From Pseudomonadota bacterium (GTDB lineage: Bacteria > Pseudomonadota > Alphaproteobacteria > Caulobacterales > Caulobacteraceae): a stretch of DNA of 64,000 nt. The stretch covers positions 62,001-126,000 of the forward strand of contig JAEXZS010000010.1 in NCBI GenBank assembly GCA_023451375.1. Reading direction: 5' to 3'. Under the pieces are notes generated by a model. It did not search any database and had not been told where the DNA came from. It saw only the letters and a program-made list of their open reading frames with translations. Made by a program: the position numbers and the translations under genes. Numbering within the stretch: the stretch's first letter is position 1; each line of letters begins with the position of its first letter. Below, piece by piece: positions 10,245 through 18,336 of this stretch.

Positions 10245-10439
10245 GAAGCAGCGAGCGACGGCGTCGAGAGCGATAGCGCCGAAAAACGCGCTTGAAGCAG
10301 CGAGCGACCGCGTCGAGAGCGATAGCCCAAAAAAAACGCGCTCAAGCAGCGAGCGACCGCGTCGAGAGCGATAGCGCCAAAAAACGCGCTGAAGCAGCGA
10401 GCGACGGCGTCGAGAGCGATAGCGCCAAAAAACGCGCCC
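10245..10439. repeat. Four tandem copies of a ~49-bp repeat between pcm and the nlpD-like gene
   Basis: Units run 10245-10293, 10294-10342, 10343-10390 and 10391-10439, differing at only a few positions. Each contains AAGCAGCGAGCGAC, then CGTCGAGAGCGATAGC, then an A-tract and ACGCGCT. Read on the minus strand (the direction of pcm) each unit has a run of T residues after a G/C block and the short palindrome CGACG-C-CGTCG. The last unit abuts the pcm stop codon. There are no spacers, so it is not a CRISPR. The rest of the 300-bp gap, 10139-10244, shows nothing else recognisable. Confidence 0.9.
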
Positions 10440-11083
10440 TAACCTTCCTTCGCGGTGCCCTCCACCAGCGGCACGAATCGCACCTCCGCCAGGCTCTCCC
10501 GGCGGAAAGAGCCGTCGGCCTGCCCCACATACCGATGCAGCATCTGCACCGACGTCCGCCCCACCGGCGCCACCAGCACTCCGCTCGGCTTCAGTTGCTT
10601 CAGCAGTTCCGTCGGCTCATGCGGCGAGGCGGCGGTGACCATGATGCGGTCGAACGGCGCCTGCTCGGGCCAGCCCAGTCCGCCGTCGCCGTGCCGAGTG
10701 ATGACGTTGTCGATCTCCAGCGTCCTCAGCTTCGCCTCGGCCTCGTTCAGCAGGCTGCGGTACCGCTCCACCGAATAGACATAGCGCGCCAGCTTCGACA
10801 GCACGGCGCACTGGTATCCGCTGCCGGTGCCGATCTCCAGCACCCGGTGGCGCGGCTGCACGTCCAGCGCCTGGGTCATCAGGCCGACGATATAGGGCTG
10901 GCTGATCGTCTGGGCGCAGTCGATCGGCAGGGCCTGGTCCTCCCACGCCTGGTCCAGGAATTTCTCATGCACGAAGACGGCGCGGTCGATGCTCTCCATC
11001 GCCTTCAGCACGCGCGGCTCGGTCACCCCCTGACGCCTCAGCGACAGGATCAGCCGGCCCGCGCGGTCGTCATGCAGGTTCAT
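10439..11083 (-). CDS. pcm: Protein-L-isoaspartate O-methyltransferase
   Basis: This 214-residue SAM-dependent enzyme methylates isoaspartyl residues and so starts repair of damaged proteins. The family signature QTISQPYIVG is at about 58-67 and the SAM-binding motif I VLEIGTGSGYQ at about 81-91. It overlaps the surE stop (start at 11083, surE end at 11080), as in the conserved surE-pcm pair. Its stop codon lies next to the tandem repeat array. Confidence 0.95.
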   Translation of the reverse strand: MNLHDDRAGRLILSLRRQGVTEPRVLKAMESIDRAVFVHEKFLDQAWEDQALPIDCAQTISQPYIVGLMTQALDVQPRHRVLEIGTGSGYQCAVLSKLARYVYSVERYRSLLNEAEAKLRTLEIDNVITRHGDGGLGWPEQAPFDRIMVTAASPHEPTELLKQLKPSGVLVAPVGRTSVQMLHRYVGQADGSFRRESLAEVRFVPLVEGTAKEG

Positions 11084-11874
11084 GCGGCCCGGATCACCGT
11101 CTTAGGCGGCGCCCCGCCCAGCACCTTCTTCAGGTCGTTCACGCTGGCCATGTGCGTCAGGTCGATGTGCAGCGGCGTGACCGAAATCCGCCCCTCGTCG
11201 ATGGCCCGCAGGTCCGTGCCCTCGGCATGCTCCTGCTTCTGCCCGCGGAAGCTCATCCAGTAGTAATCGCGCCCGCGCAGGTCGGTTCGCCGGACCGCGT
11301 GCATCTCGCCCACGTCGCGGAAGCCCTGCGTCGTCACCTCCACCGCCTCGACCTGTTCCGGCCGCAGGTTGGGGAAGTTCAGGTTCATCACCACGCCCGG
11401 CTGCCACTTCTGTTCCAGAAGGCGGCTGATGATCGCCGGCGCATAGGCCTCGGCCGTCTCCCAGTGGGCGATGACTTCGTCGTGGAACCGCTCCAGGCTC
11501 TGGCTCAGGGCGATGGAGCGGATGCCGAAGGCCATCCCCTGCAGCGCCCCCGCGACCGTGCCGGAATAGCTGACGTCCTCGCCTATGTTGTGCCCCCGGT
11601 TCACCCCCGACAGCACCAGGTCCGGCTTTTCCGGCATCAGGTCGTTGACCGCCAGCACGACGCAGTCGGTCGGCGTCCCCGTCACCGCGAACCGTTTCTC
11701 GCCCAGGTTCAGCACCCGCAGCGGCTCGGTCAGGGTGATCCCCCGCCCCTTGCCCGACTGCTCGACCGCAGGCGCGCACACCCACACGTCGTCGCTGATC
11801 GTGCGAGCGATCTTCTCCAGGCATTCAAGGCCTTCCGCCTCAATCCCGTCGTCGTTGGTCAGGAGAATTCTCAT
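11080..11874 (-). CDS. surE: 5'/3'-nucleotidase SurE
   Basis: This 264-residue metal-dependent phosphatase dephosphorylates nucleoside monophosphates under stress. The N-terminal LLTNDDGI supplies the metal-binding double Asp. SGKGRGIT and the VLSGVNRGHNIGEDVSYSGTVAGA block are characteristic. Two ATGs lie two codons apart. The inner one at 11874 is preferred because it is nine bases from an AAGGGAG ribosome-binding sequence, while the outer one at 11880 is only about three bases away. It is the first gene of surE-pcm-nlpD-like. Confidence 0.95.
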   Translation of the reverse strand: MRILLTNDDGIEAEGLECLEKIARTISDDVWVCAPAVEQSGKGRGITLTEPLRVLNLGEKRFAVTGTPTDCVVLAVNDLMPEKPDLVLSGVNRGHNIGEDVSYSGTVAGALQGMAFGIRSIALSQSLERFHDEVIAHWETAEAYAPAIISRLLEQKWQPGVVMNLNFPNLRPEQVEAVEVTTQGFRDVGEMHAVRRTDLRGRDYYWMSFRGQKQEHAEGTDLRAIDEGRISVTPLHIDLTHMASVNDLKKVLGGAPPKTVIRAA

Positions 11875-11926
11875 GCGCATGCGCTCCCTTCTCCCATGGG
11901 GCGAAGGTGGTCGGGCGGAGCCCGGT

Positions 11927-12038
11927 CGGATGAGGGTTCCGCCGGTGGGCCAACGCGCACCACGCGACCCTCACCCTTTCGCGCAAGGCCGATCGCTGCC
12001 GCTCCCGGGCGCTCAAGCCCTCTCCCGACGGGAGAGGG
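11927..12038 (-). repeat. Dispersed intergenic repeat, copy A
   Basis: Read on the minus strand this element has a short hairpin of CCCTCTCCC against GGGAGAGGG, then GGCTTGAGCGC, CCTTGCGCGA, AAAGGGTGAGGG and AACCCTCATCCG. The same blocks in the same order occur on the plus strand at 13678-13811, so the two copies are inverted relative to each other with serS between them. The hairpin at about 12020-12038 follows the serS stop and could act in termination, although no T-run follows. Confidence 0.8.
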
Positions 12039-12040
12039 GC

Positions 12041-13591
12041 TCACGCCACGCCCCCCACATGGGTCAGCCCGCCCATGTACGGCTGCAACACCGCCGGCAC
12101 CGCGATCCGCCCGTCGTCCTGCTGATAGTTCTCCATGATCGCCACCAACGTCCGCCCGACAGCCAGCCCCGAGCCGTTCAGCGTATGCACGAACTCGGTC
12201 TTCTTCTCGCCGGCGCGCTTGAACCGCGCGTCCATGCGCCGCGCCTGGAAGTCCCCGCAGTTCGAACAGCTGCTGATCTCGCGATAGGTCGCCTGGCTGG
12301 GCAGCCAGACCTCCAGATCAAACGTCTTCTGCGCCGAAAAGCCCATGTCGCCCTTGCACAGCAGCATCCGCCGGAACGGCAGCTCCAGCGCCTTCAGCAC
12401 CGCCTCCGCGCAGCCCGTCATCCGCTCGTGCTCGGCCTCGCTGTCCTCGGGCCGCGCGATCGACACCATCTCGACCTTCGAGAACTGGTGCTGCCGGATC
12501 AGCCCGCGTGTATCCCGCCCCGCCGACCCCGCCTCGGCCCGGAAGCACGGCGTCAGCGCCGTCATCCGCATCGGCGTGGCGAGGGTGTCCTCGGACAGAA
12601 TGGTCTCGCGCACGAGATTGGTCAGAGAGACTTCGGCCGTAGGGATGAGGAAATACCTATGCCAATGCTCCGCATCCTCTCGCGGGTACTTTGCGAAGAT
12701 GAGCTCAGCCCAACGCTCTTTATCGGTGCGCTCATTCTTTGATATGGCGATCAGTTCTTCGATAGCACTTTGGAATCCTGTGCGTTTGGAAGCGTCGATG
12801 CCAGCCATGGCATCGTTGACGAGATGCGCAACGTCCAGCAGCCGTTGAAAATAAGGAGACTGGGCCGCTTTCGCCCGCATTTCCTGGAGATCCGCCTTCT
12901 TCTTTCGGTTTTCTCCGTGGATTTCGAACAAATCCTCCTCAAACTTCGGCAACTGCCCGGTCCCGAACATCGCCTCATCCCGCACCAGCAGCGGCGGGTT
13001 CACCTCCAGATACCCGTGCTTATCAGTCTGCATGTCCAGCATGAACTGACCCACGGCCCGTTCCAGCCGCGCCAGCTGGCCTTTCAGCACCGCGAAGCGC
13101 GCGCCCGACATCTTCGCCGCCGCCTCGAAGTCCAGCAGGCCCAGCGCCTCGCCCAGGTCGGCGTGATCCTTGGCCGGACCGGTGCGACGCGGCTCGCCCC
13201 AGGTCGAGACCTCGACATTGCCCGCCTCGTCCTCGCCGTCCGGCACGTCCTCGGCGGCCAGGTTCTTCTGCGCCGCCAGCAGGTCGCGCAACTCCTTGCC
13301 GACGGCCGCCTCCACCTCGGCGGCGGCGGCGATCTCGCCCTTCAGAGCCTCGACTTCGGCCTTCAGCCGGTCGGCCTCGGCCATGTCCTTGCGCCCCATG
13401 GCCGCGCCGATCAGCTTGGACGCCGCGTTGCGCCGGGCCAGCGCATCCTGCCCCGTCGTCTGAGCCCGGCGCAGTTCGCCGTCCAGCCGCAGGATGTCGG
13501 CCACCAGTCCGTCGGCCTGATCCACCCCGCGCGACGACCAGCCCGCCACGTAAACCTGGGGGTTCTCGCGAATGGCTCTGATGTCGTGCAT
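12041..13591 (-). CDS. serS: Seryl-tRNA synthetase with a large in-frame insertion
   Basis: This class II synthetase charges tRNA-Ser (and tRNA-Sec where present) with serine. An N-terminal coiled-coil arm spans about residues 30-110. The catalytic core shows GTGQLPKF near 210, the serine-binding TAEVSLTN near 318, motif 2 (FRAEAGSAGRDTRG, 350-363) and motif 3 (GSGLAVGRTLVAIMENY, 473-489). At 516 residues it is 70-90 longer than usual. The extra length is residues 224-312, between DLFEI and YFLIPTAE, where standard enzymes have about 15 residues. The insert is Lys/Glu/Ala rich and helical. Its DNA (about 12656-12922) is AT-richer than the rest of the gene and uses codons rare here (TCA, ATA, AGT, AGG, ACA). 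The frame is intact and all catalytic motifs remain. Confidence 0.95.
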   Translation of the reverse strand: MHDIRAIRENPQVYVAGWSSRGVDQADGLVADILRLDGELRRAQTTGQDALARRNAASKLIGAAMGRKDMAEADRLKAEVEALKGEIAAAAEVEAAVGKELRDLLAAQKNLAAEDVPDGEDEAGNVEVSTWGEPRRTGPAKDHADLGEALGLLDFEAAAKMSGARFAVLKGQLARLERAVGQFMLDMQTDKHGYLEVNPPLLVRDEAMFGTGQLPKFEEDLFEIHGENRKKKADLQEMRAKAAQSPYFQRLLDVAHLVNDAMAGIDASKRTGFQSAIEELIAISKNERTDKERWAELIFAKYPREDAEHWHRYFLIPTAEVSLTNLVRETILSEDTLATPMRMTALTPCFRAEAGSAGRDTRGLIRQHQFSKVEMVSIARPEDSEAEHERMTGCAEAVLKALELPFRRMLLCKGDMGFSAQKTFDLEVWLPSQATYREISSCSNCGDFQARRMDARFKRAGEKKTEFVHTLNGSGLAVGRTLVAIMENYQQDDGRIAVPAVLQPYMGGLTHVGGVA

Positions 13592-13993
13592 GGCTTGGAA
13601 CTTCGGTCAGGCGGGAGAAGCCGAACGCTCTACCCGCAAGGGCGGAGCCGGGCAACGCGCCGCGCAGTTTCCTGACTCCCTCTCCCATTGAGAGAGGGCT
13701 TGAGCGCGCGGCGGCGAAGCCGTCGTCCTTGCGCGACCCGAAGGGCGCGCGAAGCAGCCAAAGGGTGAGGGCTGACGGTGCGAACTGGACCACCGCTCAA
13801 CCCTCATCCGGCCCTTCAGGCTTACGGGGTTAGGCGATAAGACCGCCACCACTCGGCGCCCCGAGCTTGCAGAACAATCATCCGCACGGAGCGTCGAACT
13901 TCGTCGAAACGGTACTCACAATACAGAACCCCGGGCGAAGACCCGGCGCTCCGCCCAGCCCTTCACCACTCCGCCCGGAACGGCGGAGACGCT
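13592..13993. other. 400-bp intergenic stretch upstream of serS
   Basis: No gene is seen here. It holds dispersed repeat copy B (13678-13811) and, towards 13930-13990, G/C-rich inverted segments (for example CCGGGCGAAGACCCGG at about 13931) just beyond the stop of the holin-like gene. These could end that transcript. Open frames crossing the region have no recognisable content. Confidence 0.5.
13678..13811 (+). repeat. Dispersed intergenic repeat, copy B
   Basis: This plus-strand copy has the same series of blocks as copy A: CCCTCTCCC / GAGAGGGCTTGAGCGC, CCTTGCGCGA, AAAGGGTGAGGG and AACCCTCATCCG. It carries an extra ACCCGAAGGGCGCGCGAAG-type segment in the middle. It lies about 90 bp upstream of the serS start, inverted relative to copy A beyond the serS stop. 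Such elements are common between genes in GC-rich alphaproteobacteria. Confidence 0.8.
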
Positions 13994-14350
13994 TCAGCGC
14001 GCCCGCTCGCCGTCTCCGATGAAGGCGCCGGCGATCCAGCTGACCACGCCGGTCACGATGGCCGCGCCGACGCCCGCCCACAGGCCGTCGACCGCGAAAC
14101 CGTCCAGGAACATCGCCGTCAGGCCGATCATCGCCGCGTTCACCACCAGCAGGAACAGTCCCAGGGTCATCACCGTGATCGGAAAGGTCAGCACCACCAT
14201 GATCGGTCGCACGATCGCATTGACGATCCCCAGGATGATCGCCGCCGCCACCAGCGAGCCGTTGTTGGTGAAATCCACGCCGGGCACGACCTGCCCCGAC
14301 AGCCACAGCCCCGCCATGGTGACCACGGCCTGGATGATGAAACGGATCAT
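13994..14350 (-). CDS. Phage holin family (Phage_holin_4_2-like) membrane protein
   Basis: This 118-residue protein has four hydrophobic helices and short loops, matching the widespread small membrane proteins named after mycobacteriophage holins. The segment PGVDFTNNGSLVAAAIILGIVNAIVRPI is typical of the group. There are no phage genes nearby, so a chromosomal role in the membrane is more likely than lysis. The ATG at 14350 follows GGAGGGCGAC, a good ribosome-binding site. The upstream ATG seven codons earlier lacks one. It is divergent from the HIT gene. Confidence 0.75.
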   Translation of the reverse strand: MIRFIIQAVVTMAGLWLSGQVVPGVDFTNNGSLVAAAIILGIVNAIVRPIMVVLTFPITVMTLGLFLLVVNAAMIGLTAMFLDGFAVDGLWAGVGAAIVTGVVSWIAGAFIGDGERAR

Positions 14351-14461
14351 GTCGCCCTCCGACGGTTTCAAGCTTCGCCATAATGCATCAGCCCGCCGAA
14401 GGCTCCCCCTCGCCCGCCCTTGCTGCTATCCGAAAGGCCGACCCGCGAACGGAGCCCGCCC

Positions 14462-14899
14462 ATGAGCCTGCACGGCGACTACGATCCCGACAACATCTTC
14501 GCCCGCATCCTGCGCGGCGACATGCCTTCGGTGAAGGTGTGGGAGGACGACCACGTCCTGGCCTTCATGGACGTCTTTCCCCAGTCCGAGGGTCATGTGC
14601 TGATCATCGCCAAGGGCTCGCGGGCCCGCAATCTTCTGGACGTCGAGCCCGAGGTGCTGGCCCGTCTGACCGCCGCCCTGCAACGCACCGCGCGCGCGGT
14701 CGAGAAGGCTCTGCGTCCAGACGGGATCAGCGTCATGCAGTTCAATGGCGCGGCCGGCGGCCAGACCGTCTTCCACCTGCATTTCCACATCATTCCGCGC
14801 TGGCAGGACAGGCCGATGAAGGGCCACGGCCATGAGCCCATGGCCGACGCCGCCGTGCTGAAGACGCTGGCCGACCGGATCGCCGCGGAACTGGACTGA
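14462..14899 (+). CDS. HIT family nucleotide-binding protein
   Basis: This 145-residue histidine-triad protein shows the HxHxH catalytic motif in VFHLHFHIIPRW (His105, 107 and 109), preceded by NIFARILRGDMPS and FMDVFPQSEGHVLII, as in the HinT/Fhit-related branch. These enzymes hydrolyse nucleoside phosphoramidates or dinucleoside polyphosphates. The ATG at 14462 follows GGAGCCCGCCC. It lies just upstream of tRNA-Thr and is probably an independent unit. Confidence 0.9.
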   Translation: MSLHGDYDPDNIFARILRGDMPSVKVWEDDHVLAFMDVFPQSEGHVLIIAKGSRARNLLDVEPEVLARLTAALQRTARAVEKALRPDGISVMQFNGAAGGQTVFHLHFHIIPRWQDRPMKGHGHEPMADAAVLKTLADRIAAELD

Positions 14900-14955
14900 G
14901 CGGCTTGCGCCCGCGACGATCCATCCGCATAAGGCGCGCTTGCCCGATGGGCGAG

Positions 14956-15031
14956 GCCGGTTTAGCTCAGCTGGTAGAGCAGCGGTTTTGTAAACCGAAG
15001 GTCGCGGGTTCGATTCCTGCAACCGGCACCA
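14956..15031 (+). tRNA. tRNA-Thr (anticodon TGT)
   Basis: The cloverleaf is complete. The acceptor arms GCCGGTT and AACCGGC pair, the D stem is GCTC/GAGC, and the anticodon loop reads TTTGTAA with anticodon TGT. The T arm contains GGGTTCGATTCC, and the 3' CCA is encoded (15029-15031). The anticodon stem has a mismatch at its outer pair. It decodes threonine ACA and wobble codons. Confidence 0.97.
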
Positions 15032-15056
15032 TCCACCCTCTCGGCGCCGCGGGATC

Positions 15057-15683
15057 ATGGCCGACGCGAAGAACAAGCTGGGTCACAGGATCGGCGCCCG
15101 AGGCGAGCGCACCCGCCAGGCCATCCTCGACGCCACCCGCCGGCTGCTGAACGAGCGTCACTACGGCGAGATACGCGTCGCCGACCTGGCCTTGGCCTCG
15201 GGCGTGTCGCCGTCCAACTTCTACACCTATTTCAAAACGGTGGAGGAGCCGGTTCTGGCGCTGTGCGAAGCCGCCGCCGCCGATTTCCAGGGCTTGGCCA
15301 ACCATTTCCAGGCCGACTGGCCGGGCGACAAGGCCTTCGCCGTGGCCCGCGCCTTCATCCTCGACATCCTGGCGATCTGGCGCGAACACGGCCAGGTGCT
15401 GCGCGTCGAGCACATGCTGGCCGATAACGGCGACGCCGCCTTCATCGAGAGCCGCGTCCGCCGCCTGCGCCGCCTGCACCTGGCCATCGAGCGCCGCGTC
15501 GCCCAGGCCCATGCGGCGGGCCTGCACCCGAAGGACTACAATCCTCGCCTGGCCTCGTACCAGATCGCCTCTATCGCCGAATCGACCGCCGCCAGCTTCG
15601 AACTGCTGCGCCGCGCCGACACGCCGGAGGCGATCCTCGACACGGCGGCCATCATCATCGTCAAGCTGACGACCGGCCGCTAG
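15057..15683 (+). CDS. TetR/AcrR family transcriptional regulator
   Basis: This 208-residue regulator has an N-terminal helix-turn-helix (TRQAILDATRRLL … VADLALASGVSPSNFYTYFKT, about residues 19-60), where SPSNFYTYFK is the recognition helix. The C-terminal all-helical ligand and dimerisation domain has no identifiable ligand. It starts 25 bp after the tRNA-Thr CCA, so it may be read through from the tRNA promoter. It overlaps the 3' end of the convergent prepilin peptidase by a few bases. The target is unknown. Starts within the first ten codons are possible alternatives. Confidence 0.85.
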   Translation: MADAKNKLGHRIGARGERTRQAILDATRRLLNERHYGEIRVADLALASGVSPSNFYTYFKTVEEPVLALCEAAAADFQGLANHFQADWPGDKAFAVARAFILDILAIWREHGQVLRVEHMLADNGDAAFIESRVRRLRRLHLAIERRVAQAHAAGLHPKDYNPRLASYQIASIAESTAASFELLRRADTPEAILDTAAIIIVKLTTGR

Positions 15684-16435
15684 GCGCCCAGCGGGCCGTA
15701 CAGCCAGGTCAGCCAGATGCCGACGGCCAGGAAGACGCCGAACGGCAGCCGGTCGCTTCCGGACACGCGACGCCGCACCACCAGCTGGGCGAAGACCACG
15801 CTCAATCCCGCCGCCGAGGCCCACAGCAGCACGCTGGGCAGACCCATCCAGCCGGCCCACGCCCCTGCCCCGGCGAACAGGAACGGATCCCCGCCTCCTA
15901 GTCCATCCCGCTTTCGCACCGCCCGGTACAGCCGCCCGATCAGCCACAGGCTCGCGAAGCCGACCAGCAGCCCGACCATGCTCCAGACCGCGCCCATCCA
16001 CCCCTGCAGCAGCCCCGCCGCCAGCACCCCGCTGCCGGCCAACGGCCAGGTCAAGGCGTCGGGCAGCCAGAAATGCTCGCCGTCCACCAGGGCGATCAGC
16101 AACAGCTGCCAGCCCAGCACCGCCGTTGCGATCGCCATCGGCCAGTCCGGCGCCGCCGATCCCGCCCACACGCCGATGGCGGCCGCGCCAAGTTCGATCA
16201 GCGGATACCGTCGCGATATCGGCGCGCGGCACCGGGCGCACCGGCCCCGCAGCATCAACCAGCTAAGGACCGGGATCAGCTCCCAGGGTCGCAGGGACCG
16301 CTCGCAGCTCATGCACCGCGACCGCTCGACAACAACGTCCATCTCGCGCGGCAGCCGCACGCTGACGGCGGCGATGAAGCTGCCGAACACCAGGCCCAGC
16401 CCGCCCAGGACGGCGGCGAGAACGGCAGGACTCAT
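15680..16435 (-). CDS. Prepilin peptidase (A24 family)
   Basis: This 251-residue polytopic aspartic protease cleaves type IV prepilin or pseudopilin leader peptides and may N-methylate the product. The N-terminal cytoplasmic domain has the paired cysteines CMSC and CARC (about residues 40-75). The first catalytic aspartate region is LVDGEHFWLPDALTWPL and the second is GLGGGDPFLFAGAGAW (GxGD). The start at 16435 gives LVFGSFIAAVSVRLPRE, the usual first segment. No pilus or secretion genes are nearby, so it serves a system encoded elsewhere. It lies downstream of feoB on the same strand, with a 32-bp gap. Confidence 0.9.
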   Translation of the reverse strand: MSPAVLAAVLGGLGLVFGSFIAAVSVRLPREMDVVVERSRCMSCERSLRPWELIPVLSWLMLRGRCARCRAPISRRYPLIELGAAAIGVWAGSAAPDWPMAIATAVLGWQLLLIALVDGEHFWLPDALTWPLAGSGVLAAGLLQGWMGAVWSMVGLLVGFASLWLIGRLYRAVRKRDGLGGGDPFLFAGAGAWAGWMGLPSVLLWASAAGLSVVFAQLVVRRRVSGSDRLPFGVFLAVGIWLTWLYGPLGA

Positions 16436-16467
16436 CTGGGGCCCCGACAGCGGATGACGGACCCGCC

Positions 16468-18336
16468 TTACCCGCCTCCGAGCGCCACCGCCACATGATA
16501 GGTCACGAACGACGCCAGATAGGCCAGGCCGAACATGTAGCCGATCATGATCCAGGTCCATTTGGCCGAATTGGTCTCGCGCCGCACCACGCCCAGCGTC
16601 GCCACGCACTGGGGCGCGAAGATGTACCAGGCCAGGAAGCTCAGCGCCGTCGCCAATGACCAGTGCGCCGCCAGCGTCGAGGCCAGCAGGCCGGTGGCGT
16701 TCTCGGCGTCGGCGATCGCATAGGTCGTGCCCAAGGCCGCCACCGCCACCTCACGCGCCGCCATGCCGGGGATCAGGGCGATGACCATCTGCCAGTTGAA
16801 GCCGATCGGCGCGAAGATCGGCTCCAGCGCCCGCCCGATCATGCCGGCGAACGAATAGTCGATGGCCGGCAGCGTCGCGTCCTCCGGCGGGTAGGGGAAG
16901 GTCGCCAGCACCCACAGGATGATCACCAGCGGCAGGATGATTCGCCCGGCGCGGTTGATGAATATCTTGGCCCGGAGCCACAGGTTGAACAGTACGCTGC
17001 GCACGTCGGGCGTCTTGTAGGCCGGCAGCTCCATCATGAAGGGCTCCACCGCGCCGCGCCAGAACACCTTGCGGATCAGCAGCGACACGATCAGCGCGCT
17101 GGCGATGCCGGCCGCGTACAGGCCGAACATCACCACGCCTTGCAGGTTGGCGAACCCCCACACCGTCTCATTGGGAATGAAGGCGGCGATGATCAGCGTA
17201 TAGACCGGAATCCTCGCAGAGCAGGTCATCAGCGGCGCGACCAGGATCGTCGTCAGCCGATCCCGCTTGGAATCGATCACCCTCGCCGCCATCACGCCCG
17301 GAATGGCGCAGGCGAAGCTGGACAGCAGCGGAATGAAGGCGCGGCCATGCAGGCCCGCCCCTCCCATGATCTTGTCCATCAGGAAGGCCGCGCGGGCCAT
17401 GTAGCCGAAGTCCTCCAGCGCGATGATGAACAGGAACAGGATCAGGATCTGCGGCAGGAAGACCAGCACGCTGCCGACGCCGGAAATGATCCCGTCGACG
17501 ATCAGGCTCTGCACCAGACCGTCGGGCAGGACGGTCGCCACCAGTCCGCCCAGCCAGCCGATGCCGCCCTCGACGCCGTCCATCAGCGGCGCGGCCCAGG
17601 TGAACACCGCCTGGAACATGACGAACAGCAGCGCCAGCAGGATCCCCAGGCCGGCGACGGGATGCAGCAGAACGGAATCGATCCGTCCTGTCAGCGTGTC
17701 GGGCCGCTCCGGCGGCCGGACACACGCCTTCATGATCCGCTCGGCCTCGCGCGCCGCGCTGCGCAGCTCGGCGGCTTCCGGGCTATGCCAGGCGCTCTCG
17801 CTCGTCGCCGCGACGGCGGCCTGCCCCTCGATCGCGGCGACCAGTTCGTCGATCCCGCGTCGCCGCGTCGCCACCGTGGTGACGATCGGCACGCCGAGTT
17901 CGGCCCGCAGCCGCTCCAGATCGATCCGCAGTCCCTGACGCTGGGCGATGTCATACATGTTCAGCGCCAGCACCATCGGCCGCCCGACCTGCTTCAGTTC
18001 CAGGATCAGGCGCAGCACCAGGCGCAGGTTGGTCGCGTCGGCGACGCAGACCACCACGTTCGGCGGTGTCTCGCCCGCCAGCCGGCCCAGCACGGCGTCG
18101 CGGGTGACCTCTTCGTCCGGGCTCCGGGCGCGCAGCGAATAGGTTCCGGGCAGGTCCAGCACCGAAAGGGTTCGACCGGAGGAAGCGCGAATCACGCCCT
18201 CCTTCCGCTCGACGGTCACGCCGGCGTAGTTGGCCACCTTCTGATGAGCGCCGGTCAGGGCGTTGAACAGCGCCGTCTTGCCGCTGTTCGGATTCCCCAC
18301 CAGGGCGACGCGGGCGGTCTTGAGAGCGACATCCAT
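16468..18336 (-). CDS. feoB: Ferrous iron transport protein B
   Basis: This 622-residue Fe(II) transporter has an N-terminal GTPase domain: G1 GNPNSGKT at 14-21, G2 near VTVERKEG, G3 DLPGTYSL and G4 NMYD. A helical linker and membrane domain follow, with the gate motifs SSFACAIPGVMAAR and MAAREV typical of FeoB. It is shorter than the E. coli protein (about 770) but of usual alphaproteobacterial size. Its start coincides with the feoA stop, so the two are coupled. Expression is probably iron-controlled through the Fur-like box at 18644-18658. Confidence 0.96.
   Translation of the reverse strand: MDVALKTARVALVGNPNSGKTALFNALTGAHQKVANYAGVTVERKEGVIRASSGRTLSVLDLPGTYSLRARSPDEEVTRDAVLGRLAGETPPNVVVCVADATNLRLVLRLILELKQVGRPMVLALNMYDIAQRQGLRIDLERLRAELGVPIVTTVATRRRGIDELVAAIEGQAAVAATSESAWHSPEAAELRSAAREAERIMKACVRPPERPDTLTGRIDSVLLHPVAGLGILLALLFVMFQAVFTWAAPLMDGVEGGIGWLGGLVATVLPDGLVQSLIVDGIISGVGSVLVFLPQILILFLFIIALEDFGYMARAAFLMDKIMGGAGLHGRAFIPLLSSFACAIPGVMAARVIDSKRDRLTTILVAPLMTCSARIPVYTLIIAAFIPNETVWGFANLQGVVMFGLYAAGIASALIVSLLIRKVFWRGAVEPFMMELPAYKTPDVRSVLFNLWLRAKIFINRAGRIILPLVIILWVLATFPYPPEDATLPAIDYSFAGMIGRALEPIFAPIGFNWQMVIALIPGMAAREVAVAALGTTYAIADAENATGLLASTLAAHWSLATALSFLAWYIFAPQCVATLGVVRRETNSAKWTWIMIGYMFGLAYLASFVTYHVAVALGGG

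Noticed and set aside
10245..10439. CRISPR array
   Set aside because: The 49-bp units are directly adjacent with no spacers, and no cas genes are present.
12656..12922. Intein or inteinic remnant in serS
   Set aside because: About 88 residues is too short for a normal intein, and there is no Cys/Ser at the first position nor a His-Asn ending next to a Cys/Ser/Thr. The insert appears to be translated as part of the enzyme.
13994..14350. Prophage lysis gene
   Set aside because: Only the family name suggests a phage; no structural, integrase or endolysin genes are nearby.
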